64,000 bases of DNA, from the NCBI RefSeq assembly GCF_006491645.1, contig NZ_VDCZ01000002.1, positions 62,001-126,000 on the forward strand, written 5' to 3'. This stretch comes from Flavobacterium profundi. GTDB lineage: Bacteria; Bacteroidota; Bacteroidia; Flavobacteriales; Flavobacteriaceae. Shown here piece after piece: positions 27,728-36,301 of the stretch. Position 1 is the first letter of the stretch. The number at the start of each line of letters is the position of its first letter. A program made the translations under genes and the position numbers. The notes below the pieces were generated by a model. That model was not told the DNA's origin and searched no databases. It worked only from the letters and a program-made list of their open reading frames with translations.

Positions 27728-29944
27728 ATGAATCATTTATTTCAGACACTTCTTGTTATTTTATGTTTCGTTTTTTGCCAAGTTAGTAATTCGCAAAGTC
27801 AAAATACTAACGCAAAAGCGATTCAAAAATACCTTAGAGAGTCAGGAAAATATTTGCATTCTGATCGGCCTGAATTGTCGCTTCAAAATGCGAAAAAAGC
27901 ATTGTCATTAGCTATAAAAAGTAACGACGAAGCTTCTATCGCAAAAGCCTATAATTTTATTGGTTTAAATTTTGTTGAAATTTACGATTATGATAAAGCA
28001 ATAGATTATTACAATAAAGCGCTCATTCATGCCGAAAATACAGATAATGATACGATTAAAAGTTGGTTGTATAATAATTTAGGAAACGTATACTCTTATA
28101 ATAAAGATGACGATGAGACAGGAATTAAATATTATTTGCAGTCTCTAGAATATGCAAAAAGAGTCGATATTATTGAATTTGCCTATAATAAATTAAATTT
28201 GGTTAATACTTATTTTGAAGATAAAAAATTTGAAGAAGGAAAAATCCATTTAAATGAAGTTAGACCACATATTGATTCTTTAAAAAACGAACACGAAGCA
28301 CAATTTTTTTATTACTCATTAAGTGGTGATTATGAAGAATACAAAGGAAATTTAGCTATTGCAGAACACAATTTATTAAAAGCATTAAGCATTTGTCAAG
28401 CGAAGCATAAAAATTTCAATCCGCTACATGAAATAGGAATGAATGAAAGTATCTCTTTATTTTATTACCGAAGAAAACAGTTTGATAAAGCCTATAAATA
28501 TTTGTTAACTACCGACTCTTTGAGAAAAGTAGATTATGAAAATCAAAGAAATGAAAAAGTTAAAGGGTTAATTAAACAAATTGAAAGTGAAGAGGTTACA
28601 AAAGATTTAATTCGAATGGAAGCCGATAAAAGAATGCAAGATCAAAGGCTTCTGAATAGTAAAATTTTAATCATTTTAATTGGTGTTATTTTTTTGACTA
28701 CTTTAATTATTTTATATTCTCAATTAAAATTAAATAAAATAAGAAGAAAATCAAATGAAGAATTAAAAGAGGCCAATGAAAAACTAAAAATTGCAAAAGA
28801 AAAGGCGGAAGAAGCTTCTATTGTAAAATCTCAATTTGTATCCACTATTAGTCATGAATTGAGAACTCCTTTGTATGGCGTAATTGGAATTACCGATATT
28901 ATTGAAGTAGAACACCAAGAATTAGAAAATAGTCCGCATTTAAAAGCGCTAAAATTTTCAGCGAATTATTTACTTTCACTAGTAAATGACATACTCAAGG
29001 TATATAAATTTGAAGAGAACAAAGTAGTTTTAGAAAATAATTTATTCAATCTAGAAGATAAATTAGAAACTATAAAAGACTCTTTAGACAATATTGCATT
29101 AAAATATAATAATGATATATTAATTAAAGTTGATAAAAGAATTCCAGAATATATAATAGGAGATAGTATTCGACTGTCTCAAATCATTTTAAATTTAGTC
29201 AGTAATTCTTTAAAATTTACTCATGATGGAAAGGTAACGATTTCTGCAGATTTAGAAAAAACAGATCAAGAATCGGTTTATATTAAATTTAAAGTAAAGG
29301 ATACTGGAGCCGGAATTCCAAAAGAATATCAAGACAAAGTTTTTGATAAATTTGTTCAAATAGATCGAAAAGAAGACGATTATCAAGGAACAGGATTAGG
29401 GTTAACCATTGTAAAAAAATTAATAGAATTATTCAAAGGTGATATTCAATTGGAAAGTGAAATTAATAAAGGTACAACAGTTACTTTTACCATTCCTTTT
29501 GAATCGGGCGAAAACAAAGTCAATGAGTTTGTAAACAACATTGAAGTAGATTTATCTTTACCAAAAACCTATAAAATATTAATTGTAGAAGATAATAAAA
29601 TCAATCAGATTGTCACTAAAAAATTATTGGAGAATCATAAATTTCAATGTGAAATTGCAGATGATGGCTTTTATGCTTTAGAATTATTGGAAAAATATCA
29701 ATTTGATGCTGTTTTAATGGACATTAACATGCCAAAAATAAACGGTTTTGAAACTACGAAGTTAATTCGTCAAAAAGGGTATACCATTCCAATTATAGCG
29801 GTAACTGCTTTTGAAAAAGAAGAAGTTCAGGAAAAAGCAAAACTTTCTGGTATAGATGATATTATTGCAAAACCTTTTGATACGCGAAAATTATTTCAAA
29901 TGATTCGTTTTCATATCAATTTAAAAGAAAAAGAACAAGCTTAG
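27728..29944 (+). CDS. TPR-containing hybrid sensor histidine kinase
   Basis: 738 residues. A signal peptide is followed by periplasmic tetratricopeptide repeats (about 35-290), a membrane helix at about 313-332, a coiled coil, the HisKA domain with His376 in STISHELRTPLYG, a HATPase domain (NLVSNSLKFT, DTGAGIP, GTGLGLTIVKKL) and a C-terminal receiver with phospho-acceptor Asp665 in VLMDINMPK. The output must pass to a partner, since no DNA-binding domain is present and no regulator gene adjoins. TPR input modules probably sense periplasmic protein interactions. Confidence 0.92.
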   Translation: MNHLFQTLLVILCFVFCQVSNSQSQNTNAKAIQKYLRESGKYLHSDRPELSLQNAKKALSLAIKSNDEASIAKAYNFIGLNFVEIYDYDKAIDYYNKALIHAENTDNDTIKSWLYNNLGNVYSYNKDDDETGIKYYLQSLEYAKRVDIIEFAYNKLNLVNTYFEDKKFEEGKIHLNEVRPHIDSLKNEHEAQFFYYSLSGDYEEYKGNLAIAEHNLLKALSICQAKHKNFNPLHEIGMNESISLFYYRRKQFDKAYKYLLTTDSLRKVDYENQRNEKVKGLIKQIESEEVTKDLIRMEADKRMQDQRLLNSKILIILIGVIFLTTLIILYSQLKLNKIRRKSNEELKEANEKLKIAKEKAEEASIVKSQFVSTISHELRTPLYGVIGITDIIEVEHQELENSPHLKALKFSANYLLSLVNDILKVYKFEENKVVLENNLFNLEDKLETIKDSLDNIALKYNNDILIKVDKRIPEYIIGDSIRLSQIILNLVSNSLKFTHDGKVTISADLEKTDQESVYIKFKVKDTGAGIPKEYQDKVFDKFVQIDRKEDDYQGTGLGLTIVKKLIELFKGDIQLESEINKGTTVTFTIPFESGENKVNEFVNNIEVDLSLPKTYKILIVEDNKINQIVTKKLLENHKFQCEIADDGFYALELLEKYQFDAVLMDINMPKINGFETTKLIRQKGYTIPIIAVTAFEKEEVQEKAKLSGIDDIIAKPFDTRKLFQMIRFHINLKEKEQA

Positions 29945-29955
29945 ATGGTATCTTA

Positions 29956-31218
29956 TTAATACCATCTTTTTTTATTCTTTTTTGAACCGTCTGATTTTCT
30001 AGATTTGTTGTTCTTTTTACCCGAATTGTTTTTGTTTTTATTCCTTAAATCAGGCTTTGCACCTTCTTTTTCTTCTTCTTCTTTCCAAGGATATGGATGA
30101 TTATCGACAACTTTCACCTTCATACGAATTAATTTTTCGATATCAGTCCAATAATTTTTTTCATCTTTTCCACAGAAGGAAATCGCTAATCCAGAATTTC
30201 CTGCTCTACCCGTTCTACCAATACGGTGTACATAGGTTTCAGAAATATTTGGAATATCAAAATTGATTACATAAGGTAAACTTTCAATATCAATACCTCG
30301 AGCCGCAATATCGGTCGCCACCAAAACTGGAATTTCTTTATTTTTAAAGCTTTCTAATACGCGTTGCCTAGCACTTTGAGATTTGTCACCATGAATAGCA
30401 CCCGCTTCAACACCATGTTTTTTTAAGGCTTTTACTACATTGTCTGCACCGTGTTTGGTACGAGTAAAAACCAAAACATTCTTCAAATTGTCATTGCGAA
30501 TTAAATGATACAATAAATTCCTTTTGTCGGATTTATCAACAAAATATACTTTTTGACTCACCGTTTCCGCAGTACTAGAAATAGGAGCAACAGAAACATA
30601 TTTTGGTTGTGTTAAAAAGGTATCGGCTAATTCCCTTATTGCTAAAGGCATTGTGGCAGAAAACAATAAGGTTTGTCTATTATCTGGAGTTAGTTTGATA
30701 ATCTTTTTTACATCATTAATAAAACCCATATCAAGCATTTGATCGGCTTCATCTAAAACCAATTGGTGCATGTGATTCAAGTCAATAAATCCTTGCTTGT
30801 ATAAATCCAATAAACGTCCTGGTGTAGCCACTAAAACATCGATTCCTTTTTTTAATTGATCTACTTGAGGCACTTGATTTACTCCTCCAAAAATTACTAA
30901 GGTTTTAATATTGGTATACTTACCATAGGTATCAAAACTTTCGCCAATTTGAATGGCTAATTCTCGAGTAGGCGTAATCACTAAGGTTCTTATTCTCTTG
31001 GTTTTTTTGGCTGAACCCACAATTTGATGAATCAACTGAATAATTGGAATCGCAAAAGCAGCTGTTTTACCAGTACCAGTTTGCGCACAAGCTACTAAGT
31101 CTTTTTCGGCTAATATTTCAGGAATGGCTTGTTCTTGAATAGGAGTAGGGCTTTTATATCCTTCTTCTTCTAGAGCTTGTTGAATATTATTAATTAAATG
31201 AAGATCTTTAAATGTCAT
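29956..31218 (-). CDS. DEAD-box RNA helicase (RhlE-like)
   Basis: 420 residues from the ATG at 31218; an ATG nine codons upstream gives a poor N-terminus. The Q-motif region is TPIQEQAIPEIL, motif I AQTGTGKT, motif Ia TPTRELA, motif II DEAD, motif III SAT and motif VI HRIGRTGRAG. The last 50 residues are a Lys/Asn/Arg-rich tail (KNKNNSGKKNNKSRKS) that probably binds RNA without specificity. It likely acts in ribosome assembly or RNA decay. Convergent with the hybrid kinase gene, with 11 bases between stops. Confidence 0.93.
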   Translation of the reverse strand: MTFKDLHLINNIQQALEEEGYKSPTPIQEQAIPEILAEKDLVACAQTGTGKTAAFAIPIIQLIHQIVGSAKKTKRIRTLVITPTRELAIQIGESFDTYGKYTNIKTLVIFGGVNQVPQVDQLKKGIDVLVATPGRLLDLYKQGFIDLNHMHQLVLDEADQMLDMGFINDVKKIIKLTPDNRQTLLFSATMPLAIRELADTFLTQPKYVSVAPISSTAETVSQKVYFVDKSDKRNLLYHLIRNDNLKNVLVFTRTKHGADNVVKALKKHGVEAGAIHGDKSQSARQRVLESFKNKEIPVLVATDIAARGIDIESLPYVINFDIPNISETYVHRIGRTGRAGNSGLAISFCGKDEKNYWTDIEKLIRMKVKVVDNHPYPWKEEEEKEGAKPDLRNKNKNNSGKKNNKSRKSDGSKKNKKRWY

Positions 31219-31305
31219 GATAAAATTTTCTCCAAAGGTAATCAAAACTAAATAGACTTTATTTTATAGAATAGCGTAAAGTATTTACACCCTTTAGAAT
31301 TGGGT

Positions 31306-32337
31306 TTATAACGTTTTACTTTTAATAAAATCGGTAATTAAATAGGCGATTAGTTTTCCAGTCAAATGGTTGTTAGTAGTATTGTCTAAATCTGGAGCTC
31401 CTTCACAAATATGCAAGTAAGAAGCGTTTTTATGTTTACCAAAATAATGTATATACTCTCTTGCTTGTTGCACACTAAATCCGCTCAAAGTCATAGCACT
31501 TGAAGGAATATTTGGAATAGCATCTAAATCCAATTCAACACCAAAAGGATCTTGTTTGATAAAAGATAAGCCTTCTTCTAATTGGGAAGCAAAGGTTTTT
31601 TGTTTTCTAACTTCAACTTCTTCATAGGAAACATATTTCAATCGCGCTTCTTGTTCTTTTATCGAATTAAATACACTTTTGGAAACAAAATTTTCATGTA
31701 ACCCAAAAACAAAGTATTTTTTTAAAAAACCTTCTTCAAAAGCATAACTAAAGCCATTACCGGAATGTCTACCTTCTAAAATTCTAAAATCGGTATGTGC
31801 ATCAAAATTAATGGCATTTACAGGTTTTCCTTTGGCTAAAGCCAATCCTTTGATGTTTCCATAAGCATTGTTATGACCTCCGCCAATTATAATAGGTATC
31901 TTTTCACATTTTATAATTTGATGAATAATATGAGAAACCTCTTTGTCAATTTTTTCAACTAATTTGAACAGTTTCTTTTTATGCTCTTTATTGGATACTT
32001 TTAATTCATTTGCTTCTTGTAATTCATGGGTCACATTCAAATGACCTAAAAGCAATAAATGATTTCCTTTACAAAATTTATTGTGTTGTGTATTTACCAA
32101 ACTTTTTAAAGCACTTTCATAAGCTGATGCTGTACCAATTCTACCTAAATTAGCCTTCACGCCTATATCTTCTGGAATACCAAAAAGAACAAATGGAGCT
32201 TCACAATTGGTAATATAATCCCAAAGATTTTCATCAGAAGGAACGGTCAATGCTTTTTCTCCTAATTTAATCTCACCGCTTCTGTGGTGTGTGATTTTAG
32301 CTAAATCTTTAACTGTTAATAGTTGTATGTTTTCCAT
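31306..32337 (-). CDS. Arginase-family protein, formimidoylglutamase-like
   Basis: 343 residues of the ureohydrolase fold. Metal-binding motifs are GGGHNNAYGN, NFDAHTDFR and the late ELDLDAIPN (the usual DxDxxDP is altered to LDLDAIPN). Family members hydrolyse arginine, agmatine or N-formimidoyl-glutamate to release urea or formamide. In Bacteroidetes this group is usually annotated as formimidoylglutamase, but no other hut gene lies nearby, so the substrate is uncertain. Monocistronic and divergent from the coiled-coil gene. Confidence 0.82.
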   Translation of the reverse strand: MENIQLLTVKDLAKITHHRSGEIKLGEKALTVPSDENLWDYITNCEAPFVLFGIPEDIGVKANLGRIGTASAYESALKSLVNTQHNKFCKGNHLLLLGHLNVTHELQEANELKVSNKEHKKKLFKLVEKIDKEVSHIIHQIIKCEKIPIIIGGGHNNAYGNIKGLALAKGKPVNAINFDAHTDFRILEGRHSGNGFSYAFEEGFLKKYFVFGLHENFVSKSVFNSIKEQEARLKYVSYEEVEVRKQKTFASQLEEGLSFIKQDPFGVELDLDAIPNIPSSAMTLSGFSVQQAREYIHYFGKHKNASYLHICEGAPDLDNTTNNHLTGKLIAYLITDFIKSKTL

Positions 32338-32394
32338 TTTGTAAAAAAAATTTCATTTCAAAAATACTATTTTAATATAACTTTCGTTCTTAGA

Positions 32395-32425
32395 TTGAAT
32401 AAATACTTTATAAATTGTAAATTTG
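32395..32425 (+). promoter_or_regulatory. Promoter of the coiled-coil membrane protein gene
   Basis: TTG at 32395-32397, a 20-base spacer and TAAATTTG at 32418-32425 match the flavobacterial consensus well. The transcript would begin close to the tandem repeat that precedes the start codon. Confidence 0.75.
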
Positions 32426-32428
32426 TTT

Positions 32429-32466
32429 AAAAATTAAGTAATCACCCAAAAATTAAGTAATCACCC
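32429..32466 (+). repeat. 19-bp tandem repeat (2 copies) in the 5' leader
   Basis: AAAAATTAAGTAATCACCC occurs twice without a gap, directly upstream of the ATG at 32474. It lies between the -7 box and the start codon, so it is mostly in the 5' leader. Each copy carries ATCACCC, and with the following A-run gives ATCACCCAAAA, also found in the 41.4-41.5 kb operators. Confidence 0.8.
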
Positions 32467-32473
32467 AAAATTT

Positions 32474-33361
32474 ATGGAAAACACAAACACAAAAAGTAAT
32501 TCGGGATTAAAAGCAGCAATAGTTGTATTAGCATTATTGTTGTTAGGTAGTATTGGTTATATCTACAAATTAACCTCTGATAACAAAAAACAAGTAACAG
32601 AATTAAGCACAGAAAAAGCAGCTTTAGAAGATGATATTAAAGCTAGAATCGCTGAATTAGAAGCAATGTCAGGAGAAAATACGGCATTAAAAGGCGATAT
32701 TGATGCTCAAAAAGAAGAAATGACAAAACTTTTAGAAGAATTAGAGAAATCTAAAGGTGATGTACAAGCTATGGCTCGTTATAAAAATGAGTATTTCCGT
32801 TTAAAAAGAGAAATGGATAATTTAGTGGCGGAAAATAAATTATTAAAAGAACAAAATGTAACATTAACTACTTCTTTAGACAGTACAAATACAGTTTTAG
32901 AAGAAAACAGAAAGTTTACAGATACGCTTTTAGTTCAAAATAACAATATGACTAAAACGATTGAAAAAGCTTCTAAATTAGCAGTTTTAAACTTAAATGT
33001 ATTAGCAGTTAAAGAAAGAAGTTCTGGTAAACAAATTGAAACTACTAAAGCAAGTAGAGCAGATAAATTAAAAATCAGCTTCGTTATTGCTGAAAATCAA
33101 ATTGCGTCTTCTGGAGATAGAAAATATTATGTTCAAGTAATGGACACAAAAGGAAATATCTTAGGAGAAAAGAAAACAATTCCAATGGGAGATGATCAAA
33201 CTTTAACGTATAGTTTTATTACTACTGTTAAGTATGAAAATAAATCGGTACAAGTTACTGAAGAATTAGCAGGAGACAACTTTGAAGCAGGTACTTACTT
33301 TGTAAATGTATTCAGCGAAAAAGGTGAAAATGTTTCTAAAACAAGCTTTGTTTTAAAATAA
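32474..33361 (+). CDS. Membrane-anchored coiled-coil protein
   Basis: 295 residues: a single membrane helix at about 13-32, then a long coiled coil (35-165, heptads rich in Glu, Lys and Leu) and a C-terminal beta-domain (about 170-295) with YYVQVMDTKGNILGEKK. The domain probably faces the periplasm. Family not recognised with confidence; similar proteins occur widely in Flavobacteriia. A strong terminator follows. The leader repeat suggests specific regulation. Confidence 0.78.
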   Translation: MENTNTKSNSGLKAAIVVLALLLLGSIGYIYKLTSDNKKQVTELSTEKAALEDDIKARIAELEAMSGENTALKGDIDAQKEEMTKLLEELEKSKGDVQAMARYKNEYFRLKREMDNLVAENKLLKEQNVTLTTSLDSTNTVLEENRKFTDTLLVQNNNMTKTIEKASKLAVLNLNVLAVKERSSGKQIETTKASRADKLKISFVIAENQIASSGDRKYYVQVMDTKGNILGEKKTIPMGDDQTLTYSFITTVKYENKSVQVTEELAGDNFEAGTYFVNVFSEKGENVSKTSFVLK

Positions 33362-33384
33362 TTAACCTGTTACTTTTAACAAAT

Positions 33385-33418
33385 AAAAAACGGAACTTGT
33401 GTAAGTTCCGTTTTTTTT
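33385..33418. terminator. Bidirectional terminator
   Basis: AAAAAACGGAACTT and AAGTTCCGTTTTTT form a 14-bp stem around GTGT between convergent genes; it reaches the stop codon of the WYL gene. Confidence 0.9.
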
Positions 33419-34442
33419 ATTCCTCTTCTTTAGGTTGGTATCTTTCATACGTTTTTTCAATAATACGCAGCATTCGTCTTCTTAAATTCTTGGGTTTAAT
33501 TACTTCTAAACCATTTCCAAAACCCAGTAATAATCGTTCTAATTCATAATTTGGAATTAAAAATAAGTGTACCAAAATACTGCCATCTTCATAGGTTTCA
33601 ATAATTCTTTGGCTTTGATGTAACGGTTTTGTGATCACATATGGAGCATTCATTTGATCAATCCAAAGTTCAATTATCATTGGATACAAACCCTGATTAA
33701 CGGTAACACCAACAATATTCTTATAATAGTTTTCCGCATTGAATTCTTCCTCTAAAAATGGCAAATTAAAATCATAATCAATCTTTTCAATGCGATCTAA
33801 TGCTAAATTGGTTATAGGTTGGCTGGCTTTGGTTCTGCCTACTAAAAACCATCGATTGTTAAATTCTTTCAATAGAAAAGGATGAAATGTAAGCTCTTGG
33901 GCTTCTTTAGATTTAAAAGACTTATAGGAAATTACTAAAACAACTTTTTTAACGATAGCTTGATAAATTTCGTCTAAAAAATGCAAACCCTTTAAATTTT
34001 CATTTTTATCCAAATGAATCACCGGTTGTGTATGCGATTTTTCAGCGTAAATTTTATCTTCTAATCGTTGCAAAATGTCGGATACATCATGAAACAAAGA
34101 AAAATCTTTGAATTGTTTCAACATCGAAACGGTTTCGGTCAACACATTAATGTCGGTTTCTGTTAACGGAATATCAGTTATTGAAAAATCTTCTTCCGCA
34201 TAATGATAATATTTTTTATCATACACTTCAATAGGAGCGTTGTAACCCAACTTTTCGCTACGCATCATCTGTAAGTCCAATTGAATGGTACGTTTGCTTA
34301 CAGGAGTTTCTTTTCCTTCATATTCATATAATGCCTGACTACAAGCTTCAATTAAATCTTCTAAAGTCCATTGACGGTATTTGTTTTGAAGACATTTATC
34401 TATGGTTTTGTACCGAATAAGTGCGTTTTTATTTTGTGCCAT
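33417..34442 (-). CDS. WYL-domain transcriptional regulator
   Basis: 341 residues. The N-terminal 75 residues contain a winged-helix-like region (RYKTIDKCLQNK...SKRTIQLDLQMM), followed by a WYL domain (about 165-245; VVLVISYKSFKSKEAQ, then NNRWFLVGR) and a WCX-like C-terminal part. WYL regulators bind nucleic acid or nucleotide ligands and often control DNA-damage or phage-defence genes. It lies near a glycosylase-like gene and the palindromic boxes described below, but a link is only inferred. Confidence 0.88.
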   Translation of the reverse strand: MAQNKNALIRYKTIDKCLQNKYRQWTLEDLIEACSQALYEYEGKETPVSKRTIQLDLQMMRSEKLGYNAPIEVYDKKYYHYAEEDFSITDIPLTETDINVLTETVSMLKQFKDFSLFHDVSDILQRLEDKIYAEKSHTQPVIHLDKNENLKGLHFLDEIYQAIVKKVVLVISYKSFKSKEAQELTFHPFLLKEFNNRWFLVGRTKASQPITNLALDRIEKIDYDFNLPFLEEEFNAENYYKNIVGVTVNQGLYPMIIELWIDQMNAPYVITKPLHQSQRIIETYEDGSILVHLFLIPNYELERLLLGFGNGLEVIKPKNLRRRMLRIIEKTYERYQPKEEE

Positions 34443-34566
34443 ATTAGAAGTATTCTGTTTGTTTAATTTTATTTAAAAAAGTTGAAATCTAGTGTAATTA
34501 TAATACTTTTCTTTTTGGTATTCTAAATCAAATGAAAAGCAATTGAATTCGTGTCGAAAACTGTAA

Positions 34567-35178
34567 TCATAATAAAAGAATTTCCTTTTTAATATTTTCT
34601 CTTGCTTTTGCTTCATATGCAGCTCGAAATACATCCGTTTGAAAAATAAAATCCCTTTCCAAAAAATGTTGTAATGCTTTTTTGCGTCCTGGATTATAGA
34701 GCATATTAGGATATATTTTATATTCTTGTCGAATTTGTTTGTAATACACTTCATAATCTTTCCATGGTGCAGCTAATATTTGTAAATCAAAATCTAATAA
34801 CCAATTGATGTCCATTTCTCCTTGATATTCATGCATTTGAGTGGCACAAATCATTTCAAAGACCAATTTTGTATCAATTTTAGCAAATTCAGGTAGCAAC
34901 TTTATCGCTAATTTAGCGCTTTCCAGTTCATTGTCTTTTCTGGTCACTTTATAAATGATATCGTGATAGAAAATTGCATATTCTATTTCATTGGAATGAT
35001 TTATTTCTTCTTGGTATAGTTTGTAAAGCCTCATCATGTTCTCCAAATGAGTCAAATTATGATATTTCCTGCTTTTAGCAGAATAGGCTTTTTCTAAAAG
35101 AATCCAATGCTTATCAATAGCGAACTTTTCAAATCCTATACGTAATAATAATTCATCATATTGGCTTTGTAATGACAT
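34567..35178 (-). CDS. HD-superfamily metal-dependent phosphohydrolase
   Basis: 203 residues. HD-domain signature: YHNLTHLE (first metal His region, about 39-46) and FYHDIIY (HD doublet, about 69-75), with a later conserved MICATQMHE. Such small proteins probably hydrolyse nucleotide or phosphate monoester substrates. Start is the ATG at 35178. Transcribed away from the tRNA-like locus. Confidence 0.85.
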   Translation of the reverse strand: MSLQSQYDELLLRIGFEKFAIDKHWILLEKAYSAKSRKYHNLTHLENMMRLYKLYQEEINHSNEIEYAIFYHDIIYKVTRKDNELESAKLAIKLLPEFAKIDTKLVFEMICATQMHEYQGEMDINWLLDFDLQILAAPWKDYEVYYKQIRQEYKIYPNMLYNPGRKKALQHFLERDFIFQTDVFRAAYEAKARENIKKEILLL

Positions 35179-35210
35179 GTTTTTTAGTAAAAATACAATT
35201 TTTTTAAGAC

Positions 35211-35247
35211 TACGTAAAATTATTGCGCAGCAATGAGCAAAAATTTG
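35211..35247 (+). promoter_or_regulatory. TACG palindrome box with -7-like element, copy 1
   Basis: TACGTAAAATTATTGCGCA at 35211-35229 is a slightly degenerate copy of the 19-bp palindrome TACGYAAAATAATTRCGTA. AAAATTTG at 35240-35247 follows. The predicted start of transcription lies just before the tRNA-like gene at 35261. Confidence 0.6.
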
Positions 35248-35260
35248 TTTGTTAAAGAAT

Positions 35261-35451
35261 GATCTTGTAGCTTAAAAGGAAAAGCCTGTGGAAAAATTTG
35301 CTTACCATAGTTTTTACGGATATCCCTGTTAGACCTGCGCGGACTAATGGGTAGAGTTTACAGAAGCACCGAAATTTTTGGGAAAGTAGGGAAGCGTATT
35401 TACAGCCGTAATGCCCGTGAGGGAATGTGAGTTCGAATCTCACCAAGATTA
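35261..35451 (+). ncRNA. tRNA-like RNA with about 114 nt in place of the anticodon loop
   Basis: The ends fold as a tRNA. GATCTTG (35261-35267) pairs with CAAGATT (35444-35450). TA is followed by a D-arm with GCTT/AAGC stem (35270-35285) and GG in the loop. The T-arm GTGAG-TTCGAAT-CTCAC (35427-35443) is perfect. A CCC-GTGA-GGG hairpin just before it resembles the long variable arm of Leu/Ser/Tyr tRNAs. TGTGG (35287-35291) can pair with CCGTA (35406-35410) as an anticodon stem, but 114 nt lie between them instead of 7. Alternatively TTACGG (35314-35319) pairs with CCGTAA (35406-35411). The insert has its own hairpin (TTAG-A-CC-TGCGC-GG-A-CTAA). It could be an intron-bearing tRNA, a tRNA pseudogene or a new RNA class. 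The discriminator is A. Confidence 0.6.
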
Positions 35452-35515
35452 CAAATAGTTTAAAGTATTAGTAACACAAATTAATTAAGCATAGCTTCTT
35501 GATTTATAAAAATAG

Positions 35516-35523
35516 TATTTTTG
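35516..35523 (+). promoter_or_regulatory. -7 element TATTTTTG of the glycosylase-like gene
   Basis: TATTTTTG fits TAnnTTTG and lies 39 bases before the ATG at 35563. A TTG at 35499-35501 is only 14 bases upstream, so the -33 is weak. Confidence 0.5.
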
Positions 35524-35562
35524 TACATAAATCGGTTATTAAAAAAAAAGAACTATATAAAA

Positions 35563-36246
35563 ATGTTTTTACACAAACATCCTTACGCGCCCTTTATTCA
35601 AACGGATACTGAAAAATTAATTGTAGGTACTTTACCACCACCGCGATTTTCAACTGGACAACTATTGGAAAAGGATGTTGATTTTTGTTATGGAAGTTAT
35701 TATAATTCCCTTTGGTTATATATCGATAAGATACATAATTTGAAATTACGTTATGATAATTCAGACGAAGCGGTGGCCCAACGCAAATCATTTTTAATAG
35801 AGCGAAAAATAGGAGTTTGTGACATTGTGGAAAGTTGTGAACGTACCAAAATTGATGCTTCTGATTTAGGAATGCAAAATGTTGTATTGCGTAATTTGAT
35901 TGAATATTTGAACGAATATCCCAATATAAAAACCCTTCTTTTTACAGGAGGAAATAGTAAAAATGGTCCGGAATATTTCTTCAGAAAACAACTGAAAGAA
36001 TATGGAGTATCCTTAGAAACTATTTCAGAAGAAATTCCAAGAATTCATGAGTTTGTTCTTCCTTCTTTAAAAGGTTCTAAAAAAAGTAGCAAAAGAAAAA
36101 TACAAACCGTTTCCTTAACTTCTGTTTCAGGTGCTGCAAATATATCTATAAGTAAAAATCCTACTTATCAATATTTCAAAAGCAAATATCCTACTTTTAA
36201 CACCTTTGATTTCAGACTTTTACAATATGCTGAATATTTTAAATAG
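35563..36246 (+). CDS. Uracil-DNA-glycosylase-superfamily protein
   Basis: 227 residues from the ATG at 35563; an in-frame TTG at 35521 lies inside the promoter and is rejected. The N-terminal motif KLIVGTLPPPR (GTLPPP at 22-27) followed by CYGSYYNSLW resembles motif A of the MUG/hypoxanthine-type branch of the UDG superfamily, in which a water-activating or substrate-stacking segment is followed by YxxPxNxFW. The C-terminal segment LTSVSGAANIS takes the place of the usual HPS loop. It probably excises a damaged or deaminated base, but catalytic residues differ from characterised families. Confidence 0.75.
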   Translation: MFLHKHPYAPFIQTDTEKLIVGTLPPPRFSTGQLLEKDVDFCYGSYYNSLWLYIDKIHNLKLRYDNSDEAVAQRKSFLIERKIGVCDIVESCERTKIDASDLGMQNVVLRNLIEYLNEYPNIKTLLFTGGNSKNGPEYFFRKQLKEYGVSLETISEEIPRIHEFVLPSLKGSKKSSKRKIQTVSLTSVSGAANISISKNPTYQYFKSKYPTFNTFDFRLLQYAEYFK

Positions 36247-36249
36247 TAG

Positions 36250-36285
36250 TACGTAAAATAATTGCGTATTTTAATTTCACCTTTG
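36250..36285 (+). promoter_or_regulatory. TACG palindrome box with CACCTTTG, copy 2
   Basis: TACGTAAAATAATTGCGTA at 36250-36268, a 9-base spacer, then CACCTTTG at 36278-36285. The start codon at 36302 follows 16 bases later. Confidence 0.75.
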
Positions 36286-36301
36286 CTTCAAATTTAATAG
36301 T

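Noticed and set aside
34473..34754. 93-residue minus-strand frame overlapping the HD gene
   Set aside because: It overlaps the HD protein in another frame and has no recognisable features.
35292..35405. Group I or group II intron in the tRNA-like gene
   Set aside because: At about 114 nt it is too short, and I see no P/Q/R/S or domain V sequences.
35347..35430. 27-residue basic ORF inside the tRNA-like RNA, suggesting a tmRNA tag
   Set aside because: It has no stop placement or tag sequence like a tmRNA, the RNA is half the usual length, and the frame overlaps structured parts.
35252..35446. 64-residue minus-strand frame
   Set aside because: It is the antisense of the tRNA-like RNA; its start reads the complement of the T-arm.
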